This document shows, one piece after another, positions 19,186 through 28,753 of a DNA stretch of 64,000 nt; the stretch's first letter is position 1, and each line of letters starts with the position of its first letter. The notes below the pieces were generated by a model. The model did not search any database. It was not told where the DNA came from and saw nothing but the letters and a program-made list of their open reading frames with translations. The DNA lies in the NCBI RefSeq assembly GCF_900167345.1, contig NZ_FUXB01000002.1:237124-301123 (forward strand). The letters run 5' to 3'. The stretch is from Vibrio cincinnatiensis DSM 19608 (GTDB lineage: Bacteria > Pseudomonadota > Gammaproteobacteria > Enterobacterales > Vibrionaceae). The position numbers were made by a program, and so were the translations under genes.

Positions 19186-21198
19186 TTAAATAGGTCGAAC
19201 GCTTTGTTTATCAAATTCAGCATTGAAACGACGCTCGATAAATTGCACGTTCGGATCTTGTATCAGGCTCTCTATCGCAAAAGCGAGTTTTTGTTGATAC
19301 AAACGTTCTCTTAGCTCTAGTGGCGTTTCCCCCTCTTCCCCAATGGTCACGGTTAACTGACACGCTTCCCCCAATTGCTCATTAATGGCTTGTAACAGCT
19401 CACTTTGTGCTTTATCAGTATTGAGATGAGCGTGGGAAGATCGCAAAGTTAATACGATAGATGAACCCTGCTTTTGGTATGTGGAATTTAAAGCCAACTG
19501 CTCAACTAATTTTGCCGTTTCTAACCGCTGTATCAACGCAGCCCATTCATTGAGTTGAACAGATTCTGCAATCAATTTTTCCGCCATCTCAGGTGTTTTT
19601 TCATGCTCTAGCGCTTGCTTTATTTGGGTGGGCGTTAGGTCATTGTTTATCGAGGAGGCAGGCTCTATGTCGAGTGAAGGACGCCATTGATACATTTGTT
19701 CATCAGGCTGCGCTTGTTCAGTCGGTTGAAGGCTCGGCGACATCGGCATCGTTGTCGATTGGCTACGTTGAGCCAGTCGTTCTAATACTGATGGTGGTTT
19801 TGCTGATGCCGCACTAGGCTTTTTTGGCGTACTCCCTTTCGGGGTAAGCCCTTGGCGCTGAGAGCGCAGTTGGTGCCGCAACCCCACAACCGGGGAAGTA
19901 GAACTCGGTATTGAGCTCGAGACGACAGGCTCAGATTCTTGTGCCACATTATCTTCGGCTAAAGGCTTAGACGGAGATGCTTGAGTCGATGGGGCTTTGG
20001 GTTCTGATGGTACTTGAGGCTCTGACGAAACAGAAGGCACCATGTTCGTCACTGGCGATGAGGCCATGGCATCCGTGGCATGTTGAGATGCCAGTGAATT
20101 CACAACCGAAACGCGTGAAGGTCGAAAAGCCATCATTCGTAATACAATCATCTCAATACCAATTCGTGCTGTCGGCGCGAGCGGAAGATCATCCCGCCCT
20201 TTCAACACGATTTGATAATAGAGTTGAACATCCTGTGGGGCTAATGACTGTGAAAGCCCTCTGATTTTCTCTGCATCTGGCTGTAACTTATCAACACTAG
20301 ATGGTAAGGCTTGGTACATCGCAATCCGGTGTAACTGCGTTGCACATTGTTGCAGTAAACCATCCCAATCCACCCCATTATGAGCAAGAGACTCAATACA
20401 ACTCATGGCCAGTTGAGGTTGTTTACTGCTAATTGCCTGCAATAAAGTTAATGCTTGGTCAGTATCTAGCGTACCCAACATATGGGCCACCATGTCATAC
20501 TGAATATAACCATTGCCAAGAGCAATGGCTTGATCAGTCAAACTTAATGCATCACGCATACTGCCATCGGCTGCATGAGCAATAAGTGACAGCGCTTTAG
20601 GGTCTCGCTCAACCTGTTCAGCTTGAAGAATATGCTCAAGTTGCTGTTGAATATTTTCAACCGTGATCGGTTTTAAGTGAAATTGTAAACAACGGGATAA
20701 AATCGTGACGGGCAACTTCTGTGGATCGGTCGTTGCTAGTATGAATTTCACATACTCTGGCGGCTCTTCCAGCGTTTTGAGTAACGCATTGAAACTGTGG
20801 CGAGACAGCATATGAACTTCATCAATAAGATAAACCTTAAAACGGCCTCGAGCGGGTTTATATTGAACATTATCTAGTAAGTCACGGGTATCTTCCACTT
20901 TCGTTCGAGAAGCGGCATCAATTTCCAATAGATCAACAAATCGACCTTGATCAATTTCTTTACACGTCGAGCATTGCCCACACGGTGTTGACGTAATTCC
21001 CGTTTCGCAGTTCAGCCCTTTAGCAAACAAACGTCCAATGGTCGTTTTACCGACACCTCGCGTACCACTAAACAAGTAAGCGTGATGAAGTCGATTTTGC
21101 GTTAAAGCATTTTCTAGAGCAGTTAATACATGCGCTTGGCCGACAACTTCTTTAAATTTAGTGGGACGCCATTTTCGCGCTAAGGCTAGATAACTCAT
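19186..21198 (-). CDS. dnaX: DNA polymerase III tau subunit (gamma by frameshift)
   Basis: DnaX is the clamp-loader motor and, as tau, ties polymerase cores to the helicase. Visible are Walker A (GTRGVGKTTIGR, residues 45-56), the four-cysteine zinc module (CETGITSTPCGQCSTC), the DEVH box (LIDEVHMLS) and the SRC motif (ILSRCLQF). The ATPase part is followed by a Ser/Pro-rich linker from about 365 and domain V at the C-terminus. Full-length tau is 670 residues. A slippery AAAAAAG at codons 458-460 with an upstream GGGAG element should also give a gamma form of about 461 residues. It lies 21 bases downstream of apt. Confidence 0.96.
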   Translation of the reverse strand: MSYLALARKWRPTKFKEVVGQAHVLTALENALTQNRLHHAYLFSGTRGVGKTTIGRLFAKGLNCETGITSTPCGQCSTCKEIDQGRFVDLLEIDAASRTKVEDTRDLLDNVQYKPARGRFKVYLIDEVHMLSRHSFNALLKTLEEPPEYVKFILATTDPQKLPVTILSRCLQFHLKPITVENIQQQLEHILQAEQVERDPKALSLIAHAADGSMRDALSLTDQAIALGNGYIQYDMVAHMLGTLDTDQALTLLQAISSKQPQLAMSCIESLAHNGVDWDGLLQQCATQLHRIAMYQALPSSVDKLQPDAEKIRGLSQSLAPQDVQLYYQIVLKGRDDLPLAPTARIGIEMIVLRMMAFRPSRVSVVNSLASQHATDAMASSPVTNMVPSVSSEPQVPSEPKAPSTQASPSKPLAEDNVAQESEPVVSSSIPSSTSPVVGLRHQLRSQRQGLTPKGSTPKKPSAASAKPPSVLERLAQRSQSTTMPMSPSLQPTEQAQPDEQMYQWRPSLDIEPASSINNDLTPTQIKQALEHEKTPEMAEKLIAESVQLNEWAALIQRLETAKLVEQLALNSTYQKQGSSIVLTLRSSHAHLNTDKAQSELLQAINEQLGEACQLTVTIGEEGETPLELRERLYQQKLAFAIESLIQDPNVQFIERRFNAEFDKQSVRPI
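19814..19838 (-). promoter_or_regulatory. Programmed -1 frameshift site in dnaX
   Basis: In the reading frame the heptamer A AAA AAG lies at 19819-19825 (Lys459-Lys460). Sliding back one base gives AAA AAA GCC TAG, so gamma would end with one alanine and stop at 19814-19816. A GGGAG element stands about six bases upstream of the slip site, matching the internal Shine-Dalgarno-like stimulator known in E. coli dnaX. I could not confirm a downstream stem-loop by eye. Confidence 0.8.
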
Positions 21199-21219
21199 GA
21201 AACCTTCCGTTTTGGCTAT

Positions 21220-21765
21220 TTAGTGGCCTTCAAATTCACAAAGACTGAAAACATGTAAACCTAAACGTTCAAGACGCTTATCACCACCAATTTCGGGCAA
21301 ATTAATCACAAAGGCAGCATGTTCAACCTCACCACCAAGGTTACGAATCAGCTTGGTCGTAGCTTCAATGGTGCCACCTGTCGCTAGTAGATCATCTACA
21401 ACCAATACTTTATCCCCGGGCTTGATGGCATCCACATGGATTTCCAAAGTATCCGTCCCATATTCAAGTTCATAAGACTGAGCGATCGTCTCTCTCGGCA
21501 ATTTGCCTGGCTTACGCACAGGAACAAACCCCACACCTAACTCTAATGCCAGCGGTGCACCAAATAAAAAGCCACGGGCTTCTGTTCCAACGACCTTGTC
21601 AAATCCCATCGGCTGATACTTTTCAACCAATAGTTGAATGGTCGCGTGATAGGCTTTGGCATCTTCCAATAAGCTGGTGACATCTCGAAATAAAATGCCT
21701 GGTTTTGGATAGTCTTGGATACTCTTGATGCTTGATTTAATAAAAGAGAGAGTTTCGGTTGTCAT
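21220..21765 (-). CDS. apt: Adenine phosphoribosyltransferase
   Basis: Apt turns adenine and PRPP into AMP in purine salvage. The PRPP-binding loop is [13 protein letters not shown] near residues 121-133, and the family start segment [19 protein letters not shown] is clear. The length of 181 residues is usual. The gene order ybaN-apt-dnaX-ybaB-recR is conserved with enterobacteria. Confidence 0.96.
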   Translation of the reverse strand: MTTETLSFIKSSIKSIQDYPKPGILFRDVTSLLEDAKAYHATIQLLVEKYQPMGFDKVVGTEARGFLFGAPLALELGVGFVPVRKPGKLPRETIAQSYELEYGTDTLEIHVDAIKPGDKVLVVDDLLATGGTIEATTKLIRNLGGEVEHAAFVINLPEIGGDKRLERLGLHVFSLCEFEGH

Positions 21766-21850
21766 AGCTCAATTAACTTCGATTGGCTCACCATAGCTTA
21801 GGCTACTGGTAAGAATTAGCGTTCTATGCACGTTCATGTGTATGCATACT

Positions 21851-21880
21851 AAAAAACAAAGGCCCACTCGAAGAGCGGGC
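21851..21880 (-). terminator. Terminator after ybaN
   Basis: On the minus strand GCCCGCTC/GAGTGGGC (one G-T pair) is followed by a T-rich tail ending in six T. It lies 17 bases past the ybaN stop and separates it from apt. Confidence 0.8.
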
Positions 21881-21896
21881 ACACTTCCCCATAATG

Positions 21897-22283
21897 CTAG
21901 TGATTTTCTGGTTGATTAGCAACTAACTCATACGTGGGTAAGCGCACAAACCAAGCAATCAAGACCACAAGGCCGATAAAGAGCAGAATTTTTAACCACA
22001 AATGGGGCACAATGGCGATAGAAAAAGCGAAGCTAATAAGAATGAATACACAACCACGCCGTTTTACTTGCTTAGAAACGGCTCTATGTTGTTGCCAATT
22101 GATTAAGATTGGACCAAATAAGCGGTGATGATGTAACCAATGATAAAACTTAGGGCTACTACGAAAAAAGCAAGCGCTGGATAAAAGAATAAAAGGAGTG
22201 GTTGGAAGAAGTGGTAAAACAATACCCAATACGCCGAGACAAAGACTCAGCCCACCAACAATATTAAGTATCAGATGCCGAAT
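21897..22283 (-). CDS. ybaN: YbaN-type DUF454 inner-membrane protein with apparent ATT start
   Basis: The product is a 128-residue DUF454 membrane protein with three or four hydrophobic segments and the family block LGIVLPLLPTTPFILLSSACFFRSSPKFYHWL. The function is unknown. Starting at the first usual codon (TTG at 22229) would drop the conserved first membrane helix. The open frame continues upstream to a TAA at 22302-22304 with no ATG, GTG or TTG. Its residues IRHLILNIVGGLSLCLG align with the start of E. coli YbaN if ATT at 22281-22283 is the start codon. A GAGG motif lies 12 bases upstream of this ATT. ATC codons closer to it are alternatives. Confidence 0.65.
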   Translation of the reverse strand: MRHLILNIVGGLSLCLGVLGIVLPLLPTTPFILLSSACFFRSSPKFYHWLHHHRLFGPILINWQQHRAVSKQVKRRGCVFILISFAFSIAIVPHLWLKILLFIGLVVLIAWFVRLPTYELVANQPENH

Positions 22284-22312
22284 ATTGATGATGGACCTCG
22301 CTTATACTTAAA

Positions 22313-22444
22313 CTAAAATCCTGAATATCCGTTAACAACACGAATCCACGTTAATAACGCAGGTAGGGTTGGGATCAGGAGAGCGGCGATAAAACCTAAA
22401 AAATAAAACACATTATAGGGTTCTTTAAATACTTTGTCTGCCAT
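22313..22444 (-). CDS. Small single-span membrane protein, unknown
   Basis: The 43-residue protein MADKVFKEPYNVFYFLGFI... has one strongly hydrophobic segment (about residues 13-32) ending in a short polar tail. The ATG at 22444 has a purine-rich ribosome-binding site (GAGACGGA) at a good distance. An in-frame start at 22504 would add 20 residues but lacks a good site. I do not recognise the family. It lies just upstream of ybaN on the same strand. The ordered composition suggests a real gene. Confidence 0.6.
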   Translation of the reverse strand: MADKVFKEPYNVFYFLGFIAALLIPTLPALLTWIRVVNGYSGF

Positions 22445-22610
22445 TGATATCCGTCTCTTTTGCTCGGTCTCTATAAGGATTACTGTTGTGATTAAGTAAC
22501 GCATTTGTTAAAAACCACATCTAGTGCAATATACCTTAAACGAACAAAGACAAACACAGACAAAACATAAGGTTATTACCTTCTCGAACCCAGTACTTGG
22601 CGTTCTGTTA

Positions 22611-23714
22611 CTAGCTTTGAATGCCTTGATAAATATCGAGGGTAAAACTACTGCTTCCCAAACAACTTACTGAAATTTGGCAACCCCGATGAATGGGCAA
22701 ATCCTTAGTAATAAAGTTCTTCAGGCAGTTTTCTCCTAACTTCATGCCAGAACCAATCGTGTGCATGGTATAACCATTTGACCACTGGCACGCTAGACCG
22801 GCAGGTAATAGTGATACCGCTCCCTCTGTTAAGTCAGCTAAACCAAATAAAGCGGACATCGAAGTCCCCCCTTCAGAACATTCAATACCTCGTTCAAAAA
22901 TACTGGCCAGATCTTTTAAATCTGCACTAAAACTGCGTAAATTACGGAGATAGTCATTAAATAAGGCTCGAACTAATAATGTGCTGGCGACCCCTAATTC
23001 TTCATCACTGGATGAATCAATAATATAAAAGATGAGTTGCCCGTTCATCAGCCATGCATAATCGAACACCAATGGCATCACATCGGTTGACTGTAGTAAT
23101 CGATAACTGCATTTCCAAATCCCTTGTGCTGTATCATTTTCGGGTAATAATGCTTGTAAGAGTTCTTTGGCTGTATTCGGGTTTTCTCGCAGGTATTCTA
23201 AATGCCAATGGAGCTCTTGTTCTTCTGGCACTTCACCTCCACCCTCAACTCGAAACCATTGACTGGCAAAGTCCCGTTGGTCACACAAATGATGGGTTGC
23301 ATCTTCCAAAGTACTTTTGATAGCACAGCGCAAATATTCATGGTTACCAATGGGCTTGGGTAAAAAATCTTTAATTCCATAGCGAAGTGCTTTGGCTATC
23401 TCTGCCATTTCATCTGTTGCAGAAACAACAATCAGTGGTAATGATGGGTACTCAAGGCTGACTTCTTCAACAAACTCAATACCGTTTAAGACTGGCATCG
23501 ACAAATCACACAGAACCAGATCCGGCTCATTACTGCGTAATTTTCTCAAACCATCAAGGCCATCTTCCGCTTCAACCACTTTATATCCCTGAGCAGAAAG
23601 ATAACCACTGGTTACCCGTCTAAAAATGGGATCATCATCCACCAGCATAATCAACGTATCCTGTTCCGGTGGTTTTTCTGATCGCTTATTCTCTCTCATA
23701 TAGTTTTTATACAT
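22611..23714 (-). CDS. RssB-like response regulator with phosphatase-type output domain
   Basis: The first ~135 residues are a receiver domain: DDD acidic pocket near 26-28, phosphorylation site D70 in PDLVLCDLSMP, and K in DFLPKPIG. The rest resembles the PP2C/SpoIIE-like output domain seen in RssB, with GGGEVPEEQ..., STLLVRALFNDYL and GLADLTEGAVSLLPAGLACQW. RssB is the adaptor delivering sigma S to ClpXP; a similar role is possible but not shown, since vibrios carry several such regulators. An alternative start is the second methionine (M6). No partner kinase lies nearby. Confidence 0.7.
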   Translation of the reverse strand: MYKNYMRENKRSEKPPEQDTLIMLVDDDPIFRRVTSGYLSAQGYKVVEAEDGLDGLRKLRSNEPDLVLCDLSMPVLNGIEFVEEVSLEYPSLPLIVVSATDEMAEIAKALRYGIKDFLPKPIGNHEYLRCAIKSTLEDATHHLCDQRDFASQWFRVEGGGEVPEEQELHWHLEYLRENPNTAKELLQALLPENDTAQGIWKCSYRLLQSTDVMPLVFDYAWLMNGQLIFYIIDSSSDEELGVASTLLVRALFNDYLRNLRSFSADLKDLASIFERGIECSEGGTSMSALFGLADLTEGAVSLLPAGLACQWSNGYTMHTIGSGMKLGENCLKNFITKDLPIHRGCQISVSCLGSSSFTLDIYQGIQS

Positions 23715-24052
23715 AGCGCCGACCCTACTATGTGGTTACTTGCCCTGTTCAAATGCATTCCGACAGCCGGTAACCCGTAATGTTATTTTTAATGATACTG
23801 AACAGTAATTACCTCAATATTGCCGCACTTTATTCTGTATATTGATAACAAGCTAGCGATATAAGAAGGTCTTTTACCTTACTTACAAAATAGTCATGAA
23901 ATAAGATTTATACAAATATTCCTCTTTGTACCATCGTTGCATACTATATGTATGGAATATCACGAATCGTCCAACAAGTTGATATGACGCAACCTTTATA
24001 TGAAGATATCCGTATAAATTACTTAAATTCTCAAGATAATGTGGCAGGAATA

Positions 24053-24928
24053 ATGAAATTAGATGATCTTAATCTCTTTCGACTGGTTGTCGAACATGGT
24101 AGCTACACCGCCACATCTCGTAAAACGATGATTCCTGTTGCTACCATTACTCGACGTATTCAGGCATTAGAAGATTCTTTAAATCTTCGGTTATTAAACC
24201 GTCACGCTCGTAAATTATCTTTGACCGAAGCGGGTGAACGTTTTTTTCGAGATTGCTCACCACTACTTGAACGTCTCGCCGCAATGGCTGAAGAAATCAC
24301 TGACGAATGTCGGGGCGCCTCCGGTACGATTCGACTCTCATCGCCTTCTAACTTAACCAAACGGATGATGATGCCCATGTTTAATGAATTCATGCATCAA
24401 TATCCAGAAATCAGCCTTGATCTCACCACCAGTAACCACGCCGACCAATTAGACCCCACAGAATGGGATGTCATTTTTCGAGTTGGCCCTCAACGAGACT
24501 CAAGCTTAATTGCCAGAAAAATTGGTGAAGTCAAAGATATTTTAGTTGCTAGCCCTCACTATCTAGCAAAACAGCCAGAACCCGTCCATGCCGAAGACCT
24601 CTCCCATCACTCTTTATTAAAAGGTGAACCTTTACTCAAATGGCAATTGGTTAATAGCCAAGGGGAACACGTCATTAATAATGACCATGGACGCTTTCAA
24701 TCCAATGCGCTGAATGTCATTCGCAGTGCTTGCTCTGATGGGCTAGGAATAACGTTAATGCCCGATGTTATGCTGAAAGAATTTCTTGCTGATGGTAGCT
24801 TAGTGCGCATTCTACCCGATTGGAGTGCAAACCCTCGTGATATCTATATGCTATATAACCATAAAGATCATTTACCAGAAAAAGTGCGTTTATTTATCGA
24901 TTTTGTGATTGCTTACCATATCCACTAA
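24053..24928 (+). CDS. LysR-family transcriptional regulator
   Basis: The N-terminal winged helix-turn-helix is MKLDDLNLFRLVVEHGSYTATSRKTMIPVATITRRIQALEDSLNLRLLNRHARKLSLTEAG-like, here residues 1-60, followed by a substrate-binding domain. I chose the ATG at 24053 because AGGA stands just upstream and the protein then starts at the usual LysR point; the open frame extends to 23948. It is convergent with fadJ. The inducer and targets are unknown; the neighbouring fad genes are possible targets only by position. Confidence 0.85.
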   Translation: MKLDDLNLFRLVVEHGSYTATSRKTMIPVATITRRIQALEDSLNLRLLNRHARKLSLTEAGERFFRDCSPLLERLAAMAEEITDECRGASGTIRLSSPSNLTKRMMMPMFNEFMHQYPEISLDLTTSNHADQLDPTEWDVIFRVGPQRDSSLIARKIGEVKDILVASPHYLAKQPEPVHAEDLSHHSLLKGEPLLKWQLVNSQGEHVINNDHGRFQSNALNVIRSACSDGLGITLMPDVMLKEFLADGSLVRILPDWSANPRDIYMLYNHKDHLPEKVRLFIDFVIAYHIH

Positions 24929-24949
24929 TCTTGTTTTGTATCCAAATAA

Positions 24950-24980
24950 AAAGAGAGCAAATGCAATACTTGCTCTCTTT
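24950..24980. terminator. Bidirectional terminator, lysR and fadJ
   Basis: AAAGAGAGCAA/TTGCTCTCTTT with a 9-base loop lies between the converging lysR and fadJ genes, with A and T flanks on both sides. Confidence 0.85.
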
Positions 24981-25009
24981 GTGCCTTTTTTTGTTAATAA
25001 AAAGATAAA

Positions 25010-27130
25010 TTAGTAAAAGGTTTCGTCTAAACCTGCCCGAGTCACTAGCCCATCACAAGGGGCAAAATGATCGCCATACTTTTGTGCATGTTGGTTCATC
25101 ATTTCCACCAGCGTTTTTAACCCGAGTTGGTCCATATAACGGAATGGTCCTCCGAGAAACGGGGGAAAGCCTATGCCAAAAATAGCACCGATATCACCAT
25201 CTCTGGCGGAATGGATAATACCATCATCGAGGCATCGAACCGCTTCATTTAACATAGGCAGGACACAACGAAGCGCAATCTCTTTATCACTCCACTTCGA
25301 TTCAGGAGTCAGCTTCAAGAGTTTGTAGACCGACTTATCCACTTGCTTCTTTTTACCCCCTTTGTAAGAGTAAAAGCCTTTTCCTGTTTTTCGCCCTTTT
25401 CGATTATCATTCAGTAACGCTTCAAAAACCTCTGGTCCTTGAAAACGCGGCCCAAGCTCATTGACCAATATTGGCATGATTTTCGATCCAACATCGATCC
25501 CAACTTCATCTAATAAGGTAATGGGGCCAACCGGAAAACCAAAGTTGAGCAGTGCGGCATCAATTTTCTCTATCGGCTCACCTGCCAACAACACTTTTGC
25601 TGCCTCATTCATATACGGCGCAAGAATACGGTTTACATAAAATCCAGCACAGTCTTTAACAACAATCGGCGTTTTCCCTTGTTGCTTGGCTAAAGCAACA
25701 ACCGTCGCAATCGTATCAGCGGAAGTGGTTGAATGAGGGATCACTTCGACCAAAGGCATTTTTTCAACGGGACTAAAATAATGCAGGCCGACAATATTCT
25801 CAGGCCGTGCTGCTTTTTCCGCAATTTTTTTGATAGGCAATGAGGAAGTATTGGTTGCGAAAATCGTATCAGGCTGAGCGTGTTGCTCTACCTCCGCCAC
25901 CATTTGCTGTTTGAGAGGCAGATCTTCAAACACCGCTTCAATCACAACATCCAAATGTTGAAAGCCCGTAAAATCTGTCCCACCTGATAGTTTCATCATC
26001 TGACTCTGTAATTGAGACTTACTGATAATTCTCCGTTTACGCTGCTTATCAAACAGTTTGTAGTTATAGCTTAAGGCATTAAGAATACCGTCATTAGAAA
26101 CATCTTTAATTCTTACTGGCAATTTTGCTTTAGCCACACTGACATGACTGATCCCAGCGCCCATTAAGCCCCCACCCAACACGCTGACACGTTGGATATC
26201 ACGAGGCTTCGCATCACTGCCGTACTCTTTTTTCATCTCCGTAGTAGCAAAAAAGATCGACCGCAATGCTTTCGATTCTGGAGTCATGACCAGCTCACCA
26301 AAACGAGTGGCTTCTTTGGCTAACCCCGCTTTAAAGCCTTTATCCAACCCGGTTTCAATGACCTCTAAAATGGCATCGGCAGCCGGATAGTTTCCTCGTG
26401 TTTTTTGTGCTGTCTTCTTACGGGCTTGATCAAATATCACTTTACGACCGAACCCTGTGTTAGCCATCAATTTTTCTTTTACTGATAACGTCACTTTGCC
26501 ACGCTTCTTACCTTTATCCGTGATAAAACGCTGTGCAACATCCAACAAAACACTTTCAGGAACACAAGCATCCACCACGCCAAGCTTCTTCGCTTTGTTG
26601 GCTCTTAGCTGTTTCCCCGTTAGAATCAAATCCAACGCGGGCAGTAGACCAATCAAACGAGGCAAACGCTGAGTGCCTCCTGAACCGGGCAGCAACCCTA
26701 ACATCACTTCAGGTAAACCAAGCCGTGTTTTATCATCATCGCTACACACTCGATAATCACAAGCTAAGGCGAGCTCAAGTCCACCGCCAAGGCAAGGGCC
26801 ATGAATCGCGGCCACGACAGGAAAAGGGAAGGCTTCTAATTGCTGAAACATTTGTTGACCCTGAGTCGCCAACGATTGCGCTTCTGAAGCAGATCGACAA
26901 GCATCTAACATGCGAACGTCGGCTCCTGCAATAAAGTTATCAGGTTTTAACGAATAGATAATCAACCCTTTTAACTGTTTTTTTTGTTCATCTAGCTGTT
27001 TAAATACGTCTTGCATCTCCTGCGCAAATGCCGCTTGCAAGGTATTCATCTTTTCTCCAGGCACATCGATAGCCAACCATGCGATATGCTGATCATCTAT
27101 TTTTAAACGAAATGCTTTTGCCTCGCTCAT
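25010..27130 (-). CDS. fadJ: FadJ, fatty-acid oxidation complex alpha subunit
   Basis: FadJ joins enoyl-CoA hydratase and 3-hydroxyacyl-CoA dehydrogenase for beta-oxidation, in E. coli mainly the anaerobic complex with FadI. The hydratase part has the oxyanion-hole sequence [18 protein letters not shown] near 106-123. The dehydrogenase part starts with the NAD motif [16 protein letters not shown] near 318-333 and includes [19 protein letters not shown] chose the ATG at 27130 (706 residues), which overlaps the fadI stop codon as TAATG. That coupling points to one operon. Confidence 0.95.
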   Translation of the reverse strand: MSEAKAFRLKIDDQHIAWLAIDVPGEKMNTLQAAFAQEMQDVFKQLDEQKKQLKGLIIYSLKPDNFIAGADVRMLDACRSASEAQSLATQGQQMFQQLEAFPFPVVAAIHGPCLGGGLELALACDYRVCSDDDKTRLGLPEVMLGLLPGSGGTQRLPRLIGLLPALDLILTGKQLRANKAKKLGVVDACVPESVLLDVAQRFITDKGKKRGKVTLSVKEKLMANTGFGRKVIFDQARKKTAQKTRGNYPAADAILEVIETGLDKGFKAGLAKEATRFGELVMTPESKALRSIFFATTEMKKEYGSDAKPRDIQRVSVLGGGLMGAGISHVSVAKAKLPVRIKDVSNDGILNALSYNYKLFDKQRKRRIISKSQLQSQMMKLSGGTDFTGFQHLDVVIEAVFEDLPLKQQMVAEVEQHAQPDTIFATNTSSLPIKKIAEKAARPENIVGLHYFSPVEKMPLVEVIPHSTTSADTIATVVALAKQQGKTPIVVKDCAGFYVNRILAPYMNEAAKVLLAGEPIEKIDAALLNFGFPVGPITLLDEVGIDVGSKIMPILVNELGPRFQGPEVFEALLNDNRKGRKTGKGFYSYKGGKKKQVDKSVYKLLKLTPESKWSDKEIALRCVLPMLNEAVRCLDDGIIHSARDGDIGAIFGIGFPPFLGGPFRYMDQLGLKTLVEMMNQHAQKYGDHFAPCDGLVTRAGLDETFY

Positions 27131-28437
27131 TACTCGACCTCCAAAATCATAGCTGCCCCGAGTCCACCAGCAGCGCAAGCCGTATTCAGTGCTAACCCTC
27201 CCCCACGACGCTGTAATTCACGCAGTGTTTGGGTAATCATTCTTGCTCCTGTCGCAGCAAAAGGGTGCCCATAGGCAATCGAACCGCCCAGTACATTAAA
27301 CTTATCAATGTCAACCTCACCAATCGCTTTGGCCCGGCCTAAATACTGCTGAGCAAATTGATCGCTCGCAAACATCTTTAAATTCGCTAATGTTTGTGCA
27401 GCAAAAGCTTCATGCATATCAATCAAGGTGAGATCGCTCAACTCAATACCTGCACGCTCTAGAGCGAGTGGCGTCGCATAAGAAGGCCCCATCAACATAT
27501 CTTTTTCGACACCAATAGCAGAAAAGGCATAAGAACGGATATAGCCCATCACGGGAAACCCCAGATCTTTGGCTCGGCCTTCGCGCATTAAAATAATGGC
27601 AGCCGCACCATCGGTTAATGGGGTACTGTTGGCCGCAGTTACCGTACCATATTGACGGTCAAAGGCCGGACGTAACTTGGCATACCCTTCAACGGTAGAA
27701 TCAAAGCGGACATTATTATCTTTATCGATCCATGCCTTATAAGGTTCTGGAAAAGCCGTTATCACTTCTTCGCGGATCTTTCCTTCATTCCAAGCTTTTG
27801 CAGCAAGAATATGAGAACGGTGGGCGAGTGCATCTTGATCTGAGCGAGAAATCCCGTGGGATTTAGCCATTTGCTCCGCCGTTTGCCCCATTGAAAGACC
27901 GGTTGAATATTCTGCAACCGCTGGAGGAACAGGCATGAGATCTTTAAAAGAGAGAGCAGTTAGAATTGAAAATTTTTGCCTTAAGCTTTTCGCTTTACTT
28001 AAAGCCAGTAAACTGGCGGCCAGCTTTTTAGACACACCAATAGGCAAAACAGAGGAGGAATCGGCCCCACCAGCGATACCAATATCAATCGTCCCCGCCA
28101 TAATACTTTCGGCTACATTTACCGCCGATTGAAAACTGGTTGCACAAGCTCGTGTCACACTGTAAGCATCCGTGTGAATATTCATACCCGTTCCCAATAC
28201 GATCTCCCGTGCAATATTGGGCGCTTCTGGCATCTGTACCACTTGTCCAAAAACCACTTGTTCTATTAAGCGGGGATCGATATCCGTTCGAGTGAGCAGC
28301 TCACTCACCACCATCTTGCCTAACTCTACTGCGGGGATTTGAGAAAATGCCGTACTTTGGCGTGCAAATGGTGTTCTTAACCCTGCAACAATGGCGACAC
28401 GTTCACCAGAACGCGTTTTCACTTCCTGCTTGCCCAT
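27130..28437 (-). CDS. fadI: FadI, 3-ketoacyl-CoA thiolase
   Basis: FadI cleaves 3-ketoacyl-CoA to acetyl-CoA and shortened acyl-CoA. The acylated cysteine is in [12 protein letters not shown], the His loop in MHEAFAAQ and the second catalytic cysteine in [15 protein letters not shown] near the end. The length of 435 residues matches E. coli FadI (436). An AAGGAGAAATA ribosome-binding site precedes the ATG. A FadR operator lies at the likely transcription start. Confidence 0.96.
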   Translation of the reverse strand: MGKQEVKTRSGERVAIVAGLRTPFARQSTAFSQIPAVELGKMVVSELLTRTDIDPRLIEQVVFGQVVQMPEAPNIAREIVLGTGMNIHTDAYSVTRACATSFQSAVNVAESIMAGTIDIGIAGGADSSSVLPIGVSKKLAASLLALSKAKSLRQKFSILTALSFKDLMPVPPAVAEYSTGLSMGQTAEQMAKSHGISRSDQDALAHRSHILAAKAWNEGKIREEVITAFPEPYKAWIDKDNNVRFDSTVEGYAKLRPAFDRQYGTVTAANSTPLTDGAAAIILMREGRAKDLGFPVMGYIRSYAFSAIGVEKDMLMGPSYATPLALERAGIELSDLTLIDMHEAFAAQTLANLKMFASDQFAQQYLGRAKAIGEVDIDKFNVLGGSIAYGHPFAATGARMITQTLRELQRRGGGLALNTACAAGGLGAAMILEVE

Positions 28438-28456
28438 TATTTCTCCTTAGAATAAG

Positions 28457-28502
28457 AGGTCTGACCTGACAAGCATTGTAATCAAATTGTTACACCAATC
28501 AA
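28457..28502 (-). promoter_or_regulatory. fadI promoter with FadR operator
   Basis: On the minus strand TTGATT (28497-28502) and TACAAT (28475-28480) are 16 bases apart. The palindrome AGGTCAGACCT at 28457-28467 matches the core of the FadR consensus (TGGTCNGACCA) and would cover the start of transcription. FadR represses beta-oxidation genes until long-chain acyl-CoA releases it. Confidence 0.65.
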
Positions 28503-28544
28503 ACAAGTGTTTAAATAAACGTGATTTCGGCAGCGAAAGAAAGC

Positions 28545-28573
28545 AAAAAAAAACCACACAGAACTGTGTGGTT
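28545..28573 (-). terminator. Terminator of the candidate sRNA
   Basis: On the minus strand a 10-base GC-containing stem with a tiny loop is followed by nine T (28545-28553). It sits upstream of the fadI promoter, so it cannot belong to the fadI mRNA. Confidence 0.85.
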
Positions 28574-28705
28574 GGAATGTATATAAAGCAATTAACTTAC
28601 GCCAATTGAAATAATCAGTTTCCTGATTAGGAGAAAGTAAAGTCAGCCTTCAAAAGGAAGTGTCATCTTGCTCAACATGTCAGCCACAAGGACCAACGAG
28701 ATGAC
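28545..28705 (-). ncRNA. Candidate FNR-activated small RNA (FnrS-like)
   Basis: An independent transcript is predicted on the minus strand between fadI and fadL. It would begin at 28705 (GTCATCT, which pairs with AGATGAC 30 bases later) and end at the perfect terminator at 28545-28573: stem AACCACACAG/CTGTGTGGTT followed by nine T. The -10 box TATAGT is at 28713-28718. An FNR-like site, TTGAATTAGATCAA at 28740-28753, is centred exactly 41.5 bases upstream, the class II activator position. The body has a CACTTCCTTTTGAAGG stretch resembling the CTTACTTCCTTTTTTGAA part of E. coli FnrS. No protein frame is convincing. This identification is inference; no alignment was run. Confidence 0.6.
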
Positions 28706-28712
28706 AAGGGGT

Positions 28713-28753
28713 ACTATAACGTCTTGAGGGTAGGATATTTTGAATTAGATCAA
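28713..28753 (-). promoter_or_regulatory. sRNA promoter: -10 box and FNR-like site
   Basis: TATAGT at 28713-28718 serves as -10. There is no good -35 box, as expected when an activator bound at -41.5 recruits polymerase. The FNR-like site is TTGAATTAGATCAA (28740-28753), one base off TTGAT-N4-ATCAA. Confidence 0.6.
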
